Part shown: piece after piece, positions 40,993 to 49,580 of the stretch
Position numbering within the stretch: position 1 is the first letter of the stretch
Layout of the letters: each line of letters begins with the position of its first letter
Source: Flavobacteriales bacterium
GTDB taxonomy: Bacteria; Bacteroidota; Bacteroidia; Flavobacteriales_F; PHOS-HE28
Direction of reading: 5' to 3'
Assembly: GCA_016700415.1 (NCBI GenBank)
Contig: CP065018.1
Location: 2,982,001 to 3,046,000, forward strand
DNA length: 64,000 nucleotides
The notes under the pieces: model-generated
Seen by the model: the letters and a program-made list of their open reading frames with translations, nothing else
What the model was told of the DNA's origin: nothing
Database searches by the model: none
Program-made: the position numbers and the translations under genes

Positions 40993-42360
40993 ATGGCAAA
41001 GTCGACAACTGCGGCCACCAAGGCAGTGGACGCGTTCATGGCCTATGTAAAGGCCAAAAACACCAATGAGCCTGAATTTTTACAAGCCGTGCATGAAGTG
41101 GCCGAAATGGTCATCCCCTTCATCGAGGCCAACCCCAAGTACAAGGGCAAAATGCTCCTTGAGCGCATGGTGGAACCCGAGCGAACGATCATTTTCCGCG
41201 TGCCTTGGGTGGACGATAAAGGCAACACGCAGGTGAACCGCGCCTTCCGCATCGAGTTCAACAGCGCCATCGGACCTTACAAGGGCGGCTTGCGCTTCCA
41301 TCCCAGCGTGAACCTCAGCATCTTGAAATTCCTCGGGTTCGAGCAGACGTTCAAGAACAGCCTCACCACCCTGCCCATGGGCGGCGGCAAAGGCGGCAGC
41401 GATTTCGACCCTAAAGGCAAAAGCGACGGTGAGGTGATGCGCTTCTGCCAAAGCCTGATGAGCGAACTGTTCCGCCACATCGGCCCTGACACCGACGTGC
41501 CCGCAGGCGACATCGGTGTGGGCGGCCGCGAGATCGGGTACATGTTCGGCCAGTACAAGCGCTTGGCGAACGAGTTCACCGGCGTCCTTACCGGCAAAGG
41601 CGCCTCTTGGGGCGGTTCCTTGATCCGTCCGGAGGCCACCGGATACGGCTGCGTGTATTTCGCGAACGAAATGCTGGGACGCAACAAGAGCAGCTTCAAA
41701 GGCAAGATCGTGGCGGTGAGCGGCAGCGGCAACGTGGCCCAGTACGCAATTGAAAAGGCCACGCAGTTCGGGGCCAAAGTGGTCAGCGCAAGCGACAGTG
41801 ACGGCAGCATCTACGACCCCACGGGGATCACCAAGGAGAAGCTTGCTTTCCTCATGGAGCTAAAGAACGTGAAGCGCGGGCGCATAGAGGAATACGCCAA
41901 GAAATTCAAAGGCAGTAAGTATGTGAAGGGCGCCCGGGTGTGGGACGTAGTGGCCAAGTGCGATGTGGCCCTGCCCTGCGCCACACAGAACGAACTGGAC
42001 CTTAACAACGCAAAGGCGCTGATCAAGAAAGGGGTCAAGTATGTGGCCGAAGGGGCCAACATGCCCACAACTCCGGATGCGATCGAGGCCTTCCACGCAG
42101 CAAAAGTGTATTTCGCTCCCGGAAAGGCCAGCAACGCCGGTGGCGTGGCCACCAGCGGTCTTGAAATGAGCCAGAACAGCTTACGCCTGGCCTGGACCCG
42201 CGATGAGGTTGACGCCAAGCTCCACGCCATCATGAAGAACATCCACGCCGCCTGCGTGAAACATGGCCAGGAAGGCAACCACGTGAACTATGTGAAAGGT
42301 GCCAACATCGCCGGATTCGTGAAGGTCGCGGATGCCATGCTGGACCAAGGGGTGGTGTAA
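40993..42360 (+). CDS. gdhA: NADP-type glutamate dehydrogenase
   Basis: This is a 455-residue enzyme that aminates 2-oxoglutarate to glutamate, a main ammonium entry route. The start at 40993 (MAKSTTAATKAVDAF) is the family start. Landmarks are GPYKGGLRFHPSVNLSILKFLGFEQ, the catalytic Lys loop PMGGGKGGSDFDPKGKSDGE, PAGDIGVGGREIGYMFGQY, and the nucleotide-binding loop AVSGSGNVAQYA. Length and loops fit the hexameric small (about 450 residue) class that usually uses NADP(H). It is a single-gene unit: own promoter box upstream and a strong terminator downstream. Confidence 0.96.
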   Translation: MAKSTTAATKAVDAFMAYVKAKNTNEPEFLQAVHEVAEMVIPFIEANPKYKGKMLLERMVEPERTIIFRVPWVDDKGNTQVNRAFRIEFNSAIGPYKGGLRFHPSVNLSILKFLGFEQTFKNSLTTLPMGGGKGGSDFDPKGKSDGEVMRFCQSLMSELFRHIGPDTDVPAGDIGVGGREIGYMFGQYKRLANEFTGVLTGKGASWGGSLIRPEATGYGCVYFANEMLGRNKSSFKGKIVAVSGSGNVAQYAIEKATQFGAKVVSASDSDGSIYDPTGITKEKLAFLMELKNVKRGRIEEYAKKFKGSKYVKGARVWDVVAKCDVALPCATQNELDLNNAKALIKKGVKYVAEGANMPTTPDAIEAFHAAKVYFAPGKASNAGGVATSGLEMSQNSLRLAWTRDEVDAKLHAIMKNIHAACVKHGQEGNHVNYVKGANIAGFVKVADAMLDQGVV

Positions 42361-42375
42361 GCCGAAGAGTTTGTA

Positions 42376-42414
42376 GAACGAAAAAGCCCCGGAACTTCCG
42401 GGGCTTTTTCGTTC
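42376..42414. terminator. Bidirectional intrinsic terminator between gdhA and the bacilliredoxin gene
   Basis: This is an 18-base perfect inverted repeat with a three-base loop: GAACGAAAAAGCCCCGGA, ACT, and its complement. The A-run on one arm becomes the T-run on the other, so it can terminate both convergent genes. Confidence 0.93.
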
Positions 42415-42426
42415 CAAGGCGGGTGC

Positions 42427-42837
42427 TCAGCAGAATTCGCTGTACACCATCTTCAGGTGCTCCGCGATCATCTCCGCACTGCGGCCTTCGATGTGGTGGC
42501 GTTCCACGAAATGCACCAGCTTACCGTCCTTGAACAGGGCGATGCTGGGGCTGCTTGGCGGGTAGGGGAGGAAGTGCTTGCGGGCCTGCATCACTGCGTC
42601 GGTGTCCACACCGGCGAACACGGTGGTGAGGTGGTCGGGACGCTTGTCGCCTTTCAGCGAGGCCTTCACGCCGGGACGGCAGGCGCCTGCCGCACATCCG
42701 CAGACGCTGTTCACGACGCACAGCACCGTGCCGGACTGCTTGAACGCGGTATCCACTTGCGCGGGGGTCTTCAATTCGGTGAACCCCACTTCGGTGAGGT
42801 CGGCGACCATGGGGGCGGTCAGTTCTTCTGGGTACAT
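42427..42837 (-). CDS. BrxA/BrxB-family bacilliredoxin
   Basis: This is a 136-residue thioredoxin-fold protein of the YphP/YqiW family. The active site is VVNSVCGCAAGACRPG with the CGC motif at residues 46-48, and the cis-Pro region is PYPPSSPSIALFKDGK. Family members remove bacillithiol or similar low-molecular-weight thiols from proteins after oxidative stress. The N-terminus MYPEELTAPMVADLTEVGF is characteristic. A perfect TATCTTTG -7 box lies about 60 bases upstream, and it shares the terminator with gdhA. Whether this organism makes bacillithiol is not shown in the window. Confidence 0.92.
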   Translation of the reverse strand: MYPEELTAPMVADLTEVGFTELKTPAQVDTAFKQSGTVLCVVNSVCGCAAGACRPGVKASLKGDKRPDHLTTVFAGVDTDAVMQARKHFLPYPPSSPSIALFKDGKLVHFVERHHIEGRSAEMIAEHLKMVYSEFC

Positions 42838-42898
42838 GTGTTGATGGGGCTAGTGTGAAGAGAAAGTGCCTACCCTACCAGGATGGCACGCGTAGGTG

Positions 42899-42906
42899 CA
42901 AAGATA
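42899..42906 (-). promoter_or_regulatory. -7 promoter box of the bacilliredoxin gene
   Basis: TATCTTTG on the minus strand is a full match, leaving a leader of roughly 55 bases. This is a contrast to the leaderless spacing of many neighbours. Confidence 0.5.
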
Positions 42907-43018
42907 CTTTCCATGGGGATGAACCACCGTGACCTCCGTCAGCTTTGCCCGCCTGCCGCAGATCGTTGCTTGCCCCGTTGTACCGTACGGGCTAATTTGC
43001 GGGCTTGATCTTCAAGAT

Positions 43019-46000
43019 ATGCGCTTTTCTTTCCACCTGCTCCTCCTCGCGGCCCTCTCCTTCTTCACTTCACCCACAAAGGCACAAGAGCGCTCCAAGG
43101 AGCCTTCGGAGCTGGTGCGTGCCCGTTTGGTCGACAATGGATACAAAGCTGACGACCTTGCGGACCTGTTGGTCAAAGACCATTACCGCGACGCCCATAA
43201 CGGGGTGGAGCATACTTTCCTGCGCCAGCGTTGGCACGGCATCGAGGTGTTCAATGGCGACATCGCGGTGCATCAGGCGGCTGACGGCCGTGTGATCGCG
43301 ATGAACAACGGGGCTTGGGCCTTTTGCGGAAAGACGGCTGAAGCGCCTGAGCCCATGATCAGCGCGGAACAGGCACTGGCGAACGTATTGCGCAAGGACC
43401 TTCCCTCCGCCACGGTCCCTTCCTTGGTGTCGTCCGAGGACGGAGGGCAAAAGCTCGTGTACGATGGAACAGCCTTCAGTGGGGAACCGGTCAATGTCCA
43501 ATTGATGTACCTGCCATCGGACAAGACCTTGCGTCTGGTCTGGAACGTCAATTACTACCAACCCGGCGGGGCGCATTGGTGGAGCGTGCGCATCAGCGCG
43601 AACACTGGCGAGGAACTGGACCGCAACGATTGGGTGAGCCAGTGCGGGTTCGATGAGATCATGAATAAAAGGGCGCACGATGAAGCCCCGGCACCCCCGA
43701 TGATGCCTGCCGCGCCGAACGACTATAACGTCTATCCCGCTCCGTTGGAAAGCCCGAACCACGGTTCCCGTGCCATACGCAATGCACCTTGGACCGCCGC
43801 AGGCATTGCCTCACCGTACGGTTGGCACGATACCAACGGGTCGGCGGGCGCCGAGTACACCATCACCCGAGGCAATAACGTGCTGGCGCAGGAGGATGCC
43901 AACGGTAACGACGGGACCGGCTATAGCCCGGACGGCGGCGCCACATTGGATTTCGACTTCCCCATCAATTTATCACAGGAACCGGTCAATTACCAGGATG
44001 CCGCCCTGACCAACCTGTTCTACTGGAACAACATGATGCACGACGTGTGGTACCAGTACGGTTTCGATGACGTGAGCGGGAATTTTCAAGAGAACAACTA
44101 TGGACGTGGTGGTGCCGGCGGAGACTACGTACTGGCGGACGGGCAGGACGGTATCGGCACGAACAACGCCAATTTCGGCACGCCCCCCGATGGCAGCAAG
44201 CCGAGGATGCAGATGTTCCTGTGGAACAGCACCTCGCCTAAGCGGGATGGTGACCTGGACAATGGTGTCATTGCGCATGAATACGGCCATGGCATCAGTA
44301 ACCGTCTGGTCGGCGGACCGTCCAACGTGAATTGCTTGAACAACGCCGAACAAATGGGTGAGGGCTGGAGCGATTTTTTCGGATTGATGATGACCATGGA
44401 ACCGGGGGACGCCCGCACGGACGCACGTGGTATCGGCACCTACGTGATCGGAGAGCCAGTGACCGGCCTGGGGATCCGCCCCGCCCCGTATTCCACTTCC
44501 TTCGGGGTGAACAGCTTCACCTACGCCGATACCGAGGACCCCTCCTACCAATACTCCCATGCCATCGGCTTCATCTGGTGTACCATGCTGTGGGAAATGA
44601 CCTGGGACCTGGTGGACCAGTACGGTTTCGACCCGGACCTGTACAACGGGACCGGCGGGAACAACATCGCCATGCAATTGGTGATCGACGGCCTGAAGCT
44701 CACCGCTTGCAGCCCGGGTTTCGTGGACGGCAGGGACGCCATCCTCCAGGCCGATGCGCTGAACAACGGCGGGGCCAACCAGAGCCTCATCTGGTCCGCT
44801 TTCGCCAGGCGTGGACTGGGTTATGGTGCCAGCCAAGGCAGCTCGAACAGTTTGAACGACCAGACCGAGGCCTACAACCTGCCCCTGCAGAATGACATCG
44901 GCATCGCTCAGGTCCTTACTCCGGGAGCTGGTGACTTCTTCACCTGCGGCAGCACCCCTGTCACCGTCAGTGCCCAACTGCGCAACTTCGGTATTCTACC
45001 GCAAAGCGGCTTCACCGTGCGCTACTCCTTGGACGGTGCGCCCTTCGTAAGCCAAGCCTATTCGGGAACCTTGGCGGCCGGTGCTACCGAGACGTTCACC
45101 TTCACCCAGCCGGTGCTGCTCACATCCACCGGCGCTCATACATTGACGGTGGGGACCGTGCTTTCCGGTGATGAGTATCCCGGTGATGACGAAGCCAGCA
45201 ACGCGCTCAATGGGGTGGTGGGTACCACCGTGGCCGCGCCACTTTCAGAGGATGTGGAAGGCGGTTCCGCCACGCCCGCAGGATGGACCCTCCAGAACCC
45301 GGACAATGCGACGACCTGGACCACCGCTACCTTGGCCGATGGCGCGGATTGCTCCTCCACCACGGCCTGGGCGATCAACAATTACAGCTACAATTCCTCG
45401 GGGCAGGAGGACCGGCTGGTCACGCCCATGATCGACCTCTCCGGGTCCTCCAACAACCACCTCACCTTCGATCATGCCTATGCGCGGTATAGTTCTTCCT
45501 ATTACGATGCCTTCCGCGTGGATGTCAGCATGGATTGCGGGAACAGCTGGAACAACCTCTACAACGCGTCCGGAAGTGCTTTGGCCACCGCCGCGGACAA
45601 TACTTCCAGCACTTGGGTGCCGGCGGACTGCTCCGAATGGGCTTCGCACGACTTGGATCTGAGCGCCTACGACGGGGAGGTCATCCTGCTCCGCTTCGTC
45701 AACATCAATGGCTACGGTCAACACTTGTACTTCGATAACGTGAACGTGTCCGGCACGGCCGGGGCTTCCGTGTCCGTACGCATGTATTTAGACGGCTGTT
45801 ACAACACCACCGAACACCGGATGGACGACCAGTTGCGCACAAATAGCCTGTTGCCCGCCACCGAACCGTACTCCGTGTTGGGCTTCACGCTTACCGGGGG
45901 AGGAGGTGAAACGGCAGGAAGCGGTTTATTGGCCGCGACAGGAGACGATGCCATCGTGGACTGGGTGATCGTTGAACTGCGCTCCAGTGGCACGCCGGGC

Positions 46001-46498
46001 CAGATCGTGGAGGCCCATTGTGCCCTGCTGCAGCGTGATGGGGACGTGGTGGCCGCTGATGGTGGGTCGGCGTTGCACTTTGCAGCACCGGTCGGCGACT
46101 ACTACATCGCCGTGAGGCATCGGAACCACTTGGGTTGCATGTCGGCGACAACGCGAACACTTTCAGCCACCCCCACTTTGGTCGACTTCAGCCTGAGCTC
46201 AACCGCCACATACGGCACGGATGCACGCCGCACCAGGGACGGGAAGCTGCTGCTCTGGTCCGGCAATGTCGTGCGCGATGGTGCCCTACGCTATACCGGC
46301 ACGGGCAATGACCGCGATCCGATCCTGACGACCATCGGTCAAAGCGTGCCCTCGGCGACGACGACAGGATATGAGCCCAGCGACGTGAACTTGGACGGGG
46401 TGGTGAAATACACCGGTTCTAACAACGACCGGGATGCGATCCTTCAGAGCATCGGGGGGGCCACCCCCACCGACGCACGCACGGAACAACTGCCGTAG
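43019..46498 (+). CDS. Secreted M36 (fungalysin-type) metallopeptidase with C-terminal NDRDxIL repeats
   Basis: This is a 1159-residue extracellular protease. The start at 43019 gives the signal peptide MRFSFHLLLLAALSFFTSPTKAQ. A propeptide with an FTP-like stretch (VEHTFLRQRWHGIEVFNGDIAVH) runs to about residue 235. The catalytic domain contains HEYGHGISNRLVGG (HExxH near residue 420) and the third-ligand segment NAEQMGEGWSDFFG. A CARDB/fibronectin-like module (about 640-740) and a MAM/jelly-roll-like module (about 745-925) follow. The C-terminus lacks a recognised T9SS domain and instead carries two copies of a YTGxxNDRDxIL motif, the second preceded by DVNLDGVV like a calcium loop, ending TEQLP. 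It probably digests proteins outside the cell. Confidence 0.92.
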   Translation: MRFSFHLLLLAALSFFTSPTKAQERSKEPSELVRARLVDNGYKADDLADLLVKDHYRDAHNGVEHTFLRQRWHGIEVFNGDIAVHQAADGRVIAMNNGAWAFCGKTAEAPEPMISAEQALANVLRKDLPSATVPSLVSSEDGGQKLVYDGTAFSGEPVNVQLMYLPSDKTLRLVWNVNYYQPGGAHWWSVRISANTGEELDRNDWVSQCGFDEIMNKRAHDEAPAPPMMPAAPNDYNVYPAPLESPNHGSRAIRNAPWTAAGIASPYGWHDTNGSAGAEYTITRGNNVLAQEDANGNDGTGYSPDGGATLDFDFPINLSQEPVNYQDAALTNLFYWNNMMHDVWYQYGFDDVSGNFQENNYGRGGAGGDYVLADGQDGIGTNNANFGTPPDGSKPRMQMFLWNSTSPKRDGDLDNGVIAHEYGHGISNRLVGGPSNVNCLNNAEQMGEGWSDFFGLMMTMEPGDARTDARGIGTYVIGEPVTGLGIRPAPYSTSFGVNSFTYADTEDPSYQYSHAIGFIWCTMLWEMTWDLVDQYGFDPDLYNGTGGNNIAMQLVIDGLKLTACSPGFVDGRDAILQADALNNGGANQSLIWSAFARRGLGYGASQGSSNSLNDQTEAYNLPLQNDIGIAQVLTPGAGDFFTCGSTPVTVSAQLRNFGILPQSGFTVRYSLDGAPFVSQAYSGTLAAGATETFTFTQPVLLTSTGAHTLTVGTVLSGDEYPGDDEASNALNGVVGTTVAAPLSEDVEGGSATPAGWTLQNPDNATTWTTATLADGADCSSTTAWAINNYSYNSSGQEDRLVTPMIDLSGSSNNHLTFDHAYARYSSSYYDAFRVDVSMDCGNSWNNLYNASGSALATAADNTSSTWVPADCSEWASHDLDLSAYDGEVILLRFVNINGYGQHLYFDNVNVSGTAGASVSVRMYLDGCYNTTEHRMDDQLRTNSLLPATEPYSVLGFTLTGGGGETAGSGLLAATGDDAIVDWVIVELRSSGTPGQIVEAHCALLQRDGDVVAADGGSALHFAAPVGDYYIAVRHRNHLGCMSATTRTLSATPTLVDFSLSSTATYGTDARRTRDGKLLLWSGNVVRDGALRYTGTGNDRDPILTTIGQSVPSATTTGYEPSDVNLDGVVKYTGSNNDRDAILQSIGGATPTDARTEQLP

Positions 46499-46530
46499 CA
46501 TGAACGGCCCGGAAATGCCCGGACCACTTT

Positions 46531-46694
46531 TAATACCAATTCGTCACACAGATCCGTCCGATCCACTCGCTCTTTTCCGCCCATGCTTCTCCAGAAAATG
46601 GTTCCGTAGCTATGGCTATGCAACATTTTTCTGTATCGCCTGGCCGAAAATTGCTTCGCGGTTTTAGTCGTATCCATATGACGAAATGGTATAA
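46531..46694. mobile_element. Small MITE-like element with terminal inverted repeats
   Basis: ATACCAATTCGTCA (46533-46546) and TGACGAAATGGTAT (46679-46692) are inverted copies with one mismatch in 14 bases, about 160 bases apart. The interior is non-coding and more AT-rich than the flanking genes. It fills most of the 239-bp gap between the M36 peptidase and the small cox-cluster gene. No transposase is present, so if mobile it would depend on another element. Confidence 0.55.
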
Positions 46695-46737
46695 GGACGA
46701 TCGGTAGAGGCGGGCAGCCGTTCCGGGCGCACGGGTT

Positions 46738-47004
46738 TCAACCTTGCGCGGACCGGAATTCCTTGATGAAGCCCACGATCCGCTTCCGGAAGAACAGGAA
46801 GAGGAGGATGTAGGGCACGGTCATCATGAACAGGATGCCCTTGTTCAAGCCTGCTCCCACGGCCTGACTTCCGCCATAGACGTTGCCCCCGGGCTGCGTT
46901 TCCGCCACGGCTTTGCACATGGAACAGCCCTGCGCCCAGACATCGGCAGGCAGGAACACCACCACCAAGAAGGTGGCAATGGGCAACAGGCGGCGGAAGA
47001 TCAT
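46738..47004 (-). CDS. Small CSMC-motif membrane protein at the end of the cox operon
   Basis: This is an 88-residue protein. The start at 47004 gives a signal or first helix (MIFRRLLPIATFLVVVFLPADVWAQ) followed directly by GCSMCKAVAETQ, a CxxC pair that would face the periplasm. A glycine-rich stretch and a second helix (ILFMMTVPYILLFLFF) follow, with a basic end KRIVGFIKEF. It is the last gene of the oxidase-assembly run, after DUF420 with a 41-base gap. The placement and the CxxC pair suggest a role in copper or thiol handling for oxidase assembly, which is inference only. Confidence 0.75.
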   Translation of the reverse strand: MIFRRLLPIATFLVVVFLPADVWAQGCSMCKAVAETQPGGNVYGGSQAVGAGLNKGILFMMTVPYILLFLFFRKRIVGFIKEFRSAQG

Positions 47005-47045
47005 CGATACAAAGGTAATCGCGGTGGGACCGTCTTCTCCGAGGT

Positions 47046-47570
47046 TCAGTAGTACGGAGCGCACATCAGATAGACCAATACCCCCGTGATGCTCACATAA
47101 AGCCACAGGGGCAGGGTCCAGCGGGCGATCTTCCGGTGCTTGGCGAAACGTCCGCTAAGGGCCCTGATCAAGGTGATCAGCACCAGAGGAGCGATGGCCA
47201 CCGCCAGGATGATGTGCGAGATCAATACCGGATAGTAGATCCAGCCCAGCGCCCCGCCATACTTCACCGAAGGGAAGCTGCCGTGCTGTACCACATAGCT
47301 GACGAGGAAGAGCGCGCTGAGCCCCACTGCCGTCAACATCAGTCGTTGGTGCAGAAGAATATTCTTCCTGAGGATGGCGCGCCAAGCGGCGATCAGTGCA
47401 AGGGCGGCCATGCCGTTCAGCACGGCGTTCACCTTGGGCAGGGTGGAAGGGGAGAGCCCGCCCACCACGATCATCTTCGGGCCGAGATAGAGGAAGGTGA
47501 TGACCCCGACGAGCAGGATACTGAGGGTCCAGGCGAAGGTCTTGCCTTGGCGATCGGTCATGGAGGCCAT
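47046..47570 (-). CDS. DUF420 membrane protein (oxidase assembly, CtaM/YozB-like)
   Basis: This is a 174-residue protein with five predicted transmembrane helices and no large soluble domain. The start is placed at ATG 47570, two bases after the SCO stop; an ATG at 47561 is also possible, and the frame extends to a GTG at 47576. Conserved family features are LSPSTLPKVNAVLNG, RKNILLHQRLMLTA and YPVLISHIILAV, with His residues in the membrane. Firmicute relatives (CtaM) are needed to form active heme-copper oxidase. Position between SCO and the CSMC protein agrees with that role. Confidence 0.88.
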   Translation of the reverse strand: MASMTDRQGKTFAWTLSILLVGVITFLYLGPKMIVVGGLSPSTLPKVNAVLNGMAALALIAAWRAILRKNILLHQRLMLTAVGLSALFLVSYVVQHGSFPSVKYGGALGWIYYPVLISHIILAVAIAPLVLITLIRALSGRFAKHRKIARWTLPLWLYVSITGVLVYLMCAPYY

Positions 47571-47572
47571 GA

Positions 47573-48280
47573 TCACCGGCCAGATGGCTTGTCCTCCTGC
47601 CGAGCCCGTGCCTTTTCCTCCAGCAAGAGCATCTTCAGGTCCGTCAAGAGGTCGCGCATGGCCTCGGTGTCCGTCCCGTCAAACATCCCCCGGATGTGGT
47701 GGCGCTTGTCCACGAGCACGAACTGGGGGGAGTGTACGAACTGCTCCGCTGCGGAACTGTCCTTGCTCGCGCTGAGCAGGTAGCCCAGATTGCCTTGCCT
47801 ATAAATGTCCGGGGCGTTGCCGGTGAGGAATTTCCATCGGGTGGGGTCCGCCTCCAAGCGCTTGGCGTATGCTTTCAGCACGGTGGGCGTATCGTGCTCA
47901 GGGTCCACGGTGTGGCTGAGGAAGAGCACGTCCTTGTAGGAGGGGTCGTCCAATTGAAGCTGCAATTGCTGCATCTGGACGCTCATGCGGGGGCAGATGC
48001 TGGTGCACCGAGTGAAGAAAAAGTCCACGATCAACACCTTCCCCTCGATGTCCTTGTCGGTGAAAGGCTCACCGTCCTCGTCAATGAAATGGAACGAAGG
48101 CACCGTGAAGTAGGTGGTGTCCCCAGAGGCGTGTACCTCGCGCTCACCGAGGTAGGGCAGGTAAGTGTAGTGGCTCTTGGAGCCCCAAAAGAGAAATATC
48201 GCCCCGGGTATCAGTACCAACAAAAGGAGCAATAGGGCGGCCTTCTTGCCTTTGCCAGCCGGTTCCGGTCCTTGTCTCAC
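47573..48280 (-). CDS. SCO family copper chaperone
   Basis: This is a 235-residue protein anchored by one N-terminal helix (AALLLLLLVLIPGAIFLFW), with a thioredoxin-fold domain in the periplasm. The copper site is FFTRCTSICPRM (CxxxC) and the distal His is in FLSHTVDPEHDTP. SCO proteins deliver copper or reduce the CuA cysteines of cytochrome oxidase subunit II. The start is a GTG that overlaps the stop of the subunit IV gene (GTGA), so translation is coupled. The C-terminal tail is basic and disordered. Confidence 0.93.
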   Translation of the reverse strand: MRQGPEPAGKGKKAALLLLLLVLIPGAIFLFWGSKSHYTYLPYLGEREVHASGDTTYFTVPSFHFIDEDGEPFTDKDIEGKVLIVDFFFTRCTSICPRMSVQMQQLQLQLDDPSYKDVLFLSHTVDPEHDTPTVLKAYAKRLEADPTRWKFLTGNAPDIYRQGNLGYLLSASKDSSAAEQFVHSPQFVLVDKRHHIRGMFDGTDTEAMRDLLTDLKMLLLEEKARARQEDKPSGR

Positions 48281-48645
48281 AGGAAATTCATCAGTGCCTC
48301 ATGGATGTAATTGGACTCCCAGATGGCGATGAAAATGAGGTAGAGGAGAAAGAGGGCGTACGGCAAGAGGATCATGCTGCGGATGTTCCTACGCTCGTCG
48401 CCCAAGTGCATGAAGGACATCACGATGTACGTGGCTTTCACCAAGGTGAGAACGATGAAGGTCCATTTCACCCAATGCCAGGACCCCGGCATCCATGTGC
48501 GCCAGAACACGCCTAAAAGCACCTCGAATGTGGTGATCACAGAAAGGAGGATGGTGACGAAGAGGATCTTCTTGCGGATCGACCTGCCTTCCTCCTCGCT
48601 GTGGCCTGCGTCCAAGCTGTATTCGATGATGTCGTCGCGTTCCAT
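48277..48645 (-). CDS. Cytochrome c oxidase subunit IV family protein
   Basis: This is a 122-residue protein with three transmembrane helices (ILFVTILLSVITTFEVLLGV; WTFIVLTLVKATYIVMSFMHLG; ILLPYALFLLYLIFIAIW) after an acidic, soluble N-terminus. The MSFMHLGDERR motif at the end of helix 2 is typical of the prokaryotic COX4/CyoD superfamily. It is a small accessory subunit of the aa3-type oxidase. It sits between subunit III and SCO in the same operon, 64 bases after the subunit III stop. Confidence 0.88.
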   Translation of the reverse strand: MERDDIIEYSLDAGHSEEEGRSIRKKILFVTILLSVITTFEVLLGVFWRTWMPGSWHWVKWTFIVLTLVKATYIVMSFMHLGDERRNIRSMILLPYALFLLYLIFIAIWESNYIHEALMNFL

Positions 48646-48709
48646 GTAAACCGCCGTAGCCCGGCGAAGGTGTTGGTTTATTCAGTTAGGTCAGGCCAAG
48701 GCGTTTTGG

Positions 48710-49558
48710 TCACACGAGATAGAAGAAGGTGAAGACGAACACCCACACAAGATCCACGAAGTGCCAGTAGAGACCGGCTTTCTCCACCATTTCATAGTGG
48801 CCGCGCCGATGGAACACGCCCTTGATCACCATGATGAGGACGATGAGGTTGATGATCACTCCGCTGAAGACGTGGAATCCGTGGAAGCCGGTGATGAAGA
48901 AGAAGAAATTAGCATAGGAGGGCGGGCCATACTCATTCTCGGTCATGTTCGCGCCGCTGGTGACATGCACGGCGTTCTGGTAGAGTTTGTAGGCTTCGGG
49001 GCCTCTCAACACCTCTTCCGAGCGCGTGCTGCCAAGGGTCATGGCGAACGTGGCGGGATCATAGGTCTCGCCATGGTGCAGGTTCTCCTCCAAGAAGGCG
49101 GTCCGCCCGTCGGCCAGGGTGACGCGGGCATTGCTCCCGTGGATGAAGTGGGCCCACTCGTAGGCCTGTGAACCCACGAAGAACAGGCCGCCCAGCACGG
49201 TGAGGAAGAGCCATTTCACCACGCCCTTCTTGTCCATACGGTGCCCCGCCTCCACGGCCAGCACCATGGTGACGGAGCTGATGATGAGGATGAAGGTCAT
49301 CAGGGCCACGTACATCAGGGGCATGTTGCCCGAAATACCGGGGAACTTGCTGAAGACATACTCGCCCACGGGCCATTCCATGCCGGGAAGCAGTGAATGG
49401 CGTGCGAAGCCGTACGATACCAACAGACCGCTGAAGGTAAGGGCGTCGGACACGAGGAAGAACCAGATCATCAACTTCCCGTAGCTCACGCTGAACGGGG
49501 AGCGGCCGCCGCCCCATAGGACGTCGTTGCTCAAGGTTTTGGATGCGTCTCCTGACAT
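48710..49558 (-). CDS. Cytochrome c oxidase subunit III
   Basis: This is a 282-residue polytopic protein. The start at 49558 (MSGDASKTLSND) is chosen over the long upstream open frame, which lies inside the preceding gene. Helices carry the family motifs KLMIWFFLVSDALTFSGLL, SSVTMVLAVEAGH, FFVGSQAYEW and GFHGFHVFSGVIINL, ending YWHFVDLVWVFVFTFFYLV. A soluble insertion (about residues 155-215) separates the fourth and fifth helices. Subunit III stabilises proton pumping by the oxidase core. Subunits I and II are not in the window. Confidence 0.93.
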   Translation of the reverse strand: MSGDASKTLSNDVLWGGGRSPFSVSYGKLMIWFFLVSDALTFSGLLVSYGFARHSLLPGMEWPVGEYVFSKFPGISGNMPLMYVALMTFILIISSVTMVLAVEAGHRMDKKGVVKWLFLTVLGGLFFVGSQAYEWAHFIHGSNARVTLADGRTAFLEENLHHGETYDPATFAMTLGSTRSEEVLRGPEAYKLYQNAVHVTSGANMTENEYGPPSYANFFFFITGFHGFHVFSGVIINLIVLIMVIKGVFHRRGHYEMVEKAGLYWHFVDLVWVFVFTFFYLV

Positions 49559-49580
49559 GGGAAGTATTTCGGTGGCAATG

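Noticed and set aside
46444..46677. Small minus-strand open frame across the end of the M36 gene
   Set aside because: It runs from the MITE-like element into antisense of the peptidase. No motif and no promoter; it is most likely a product of the inserted element.
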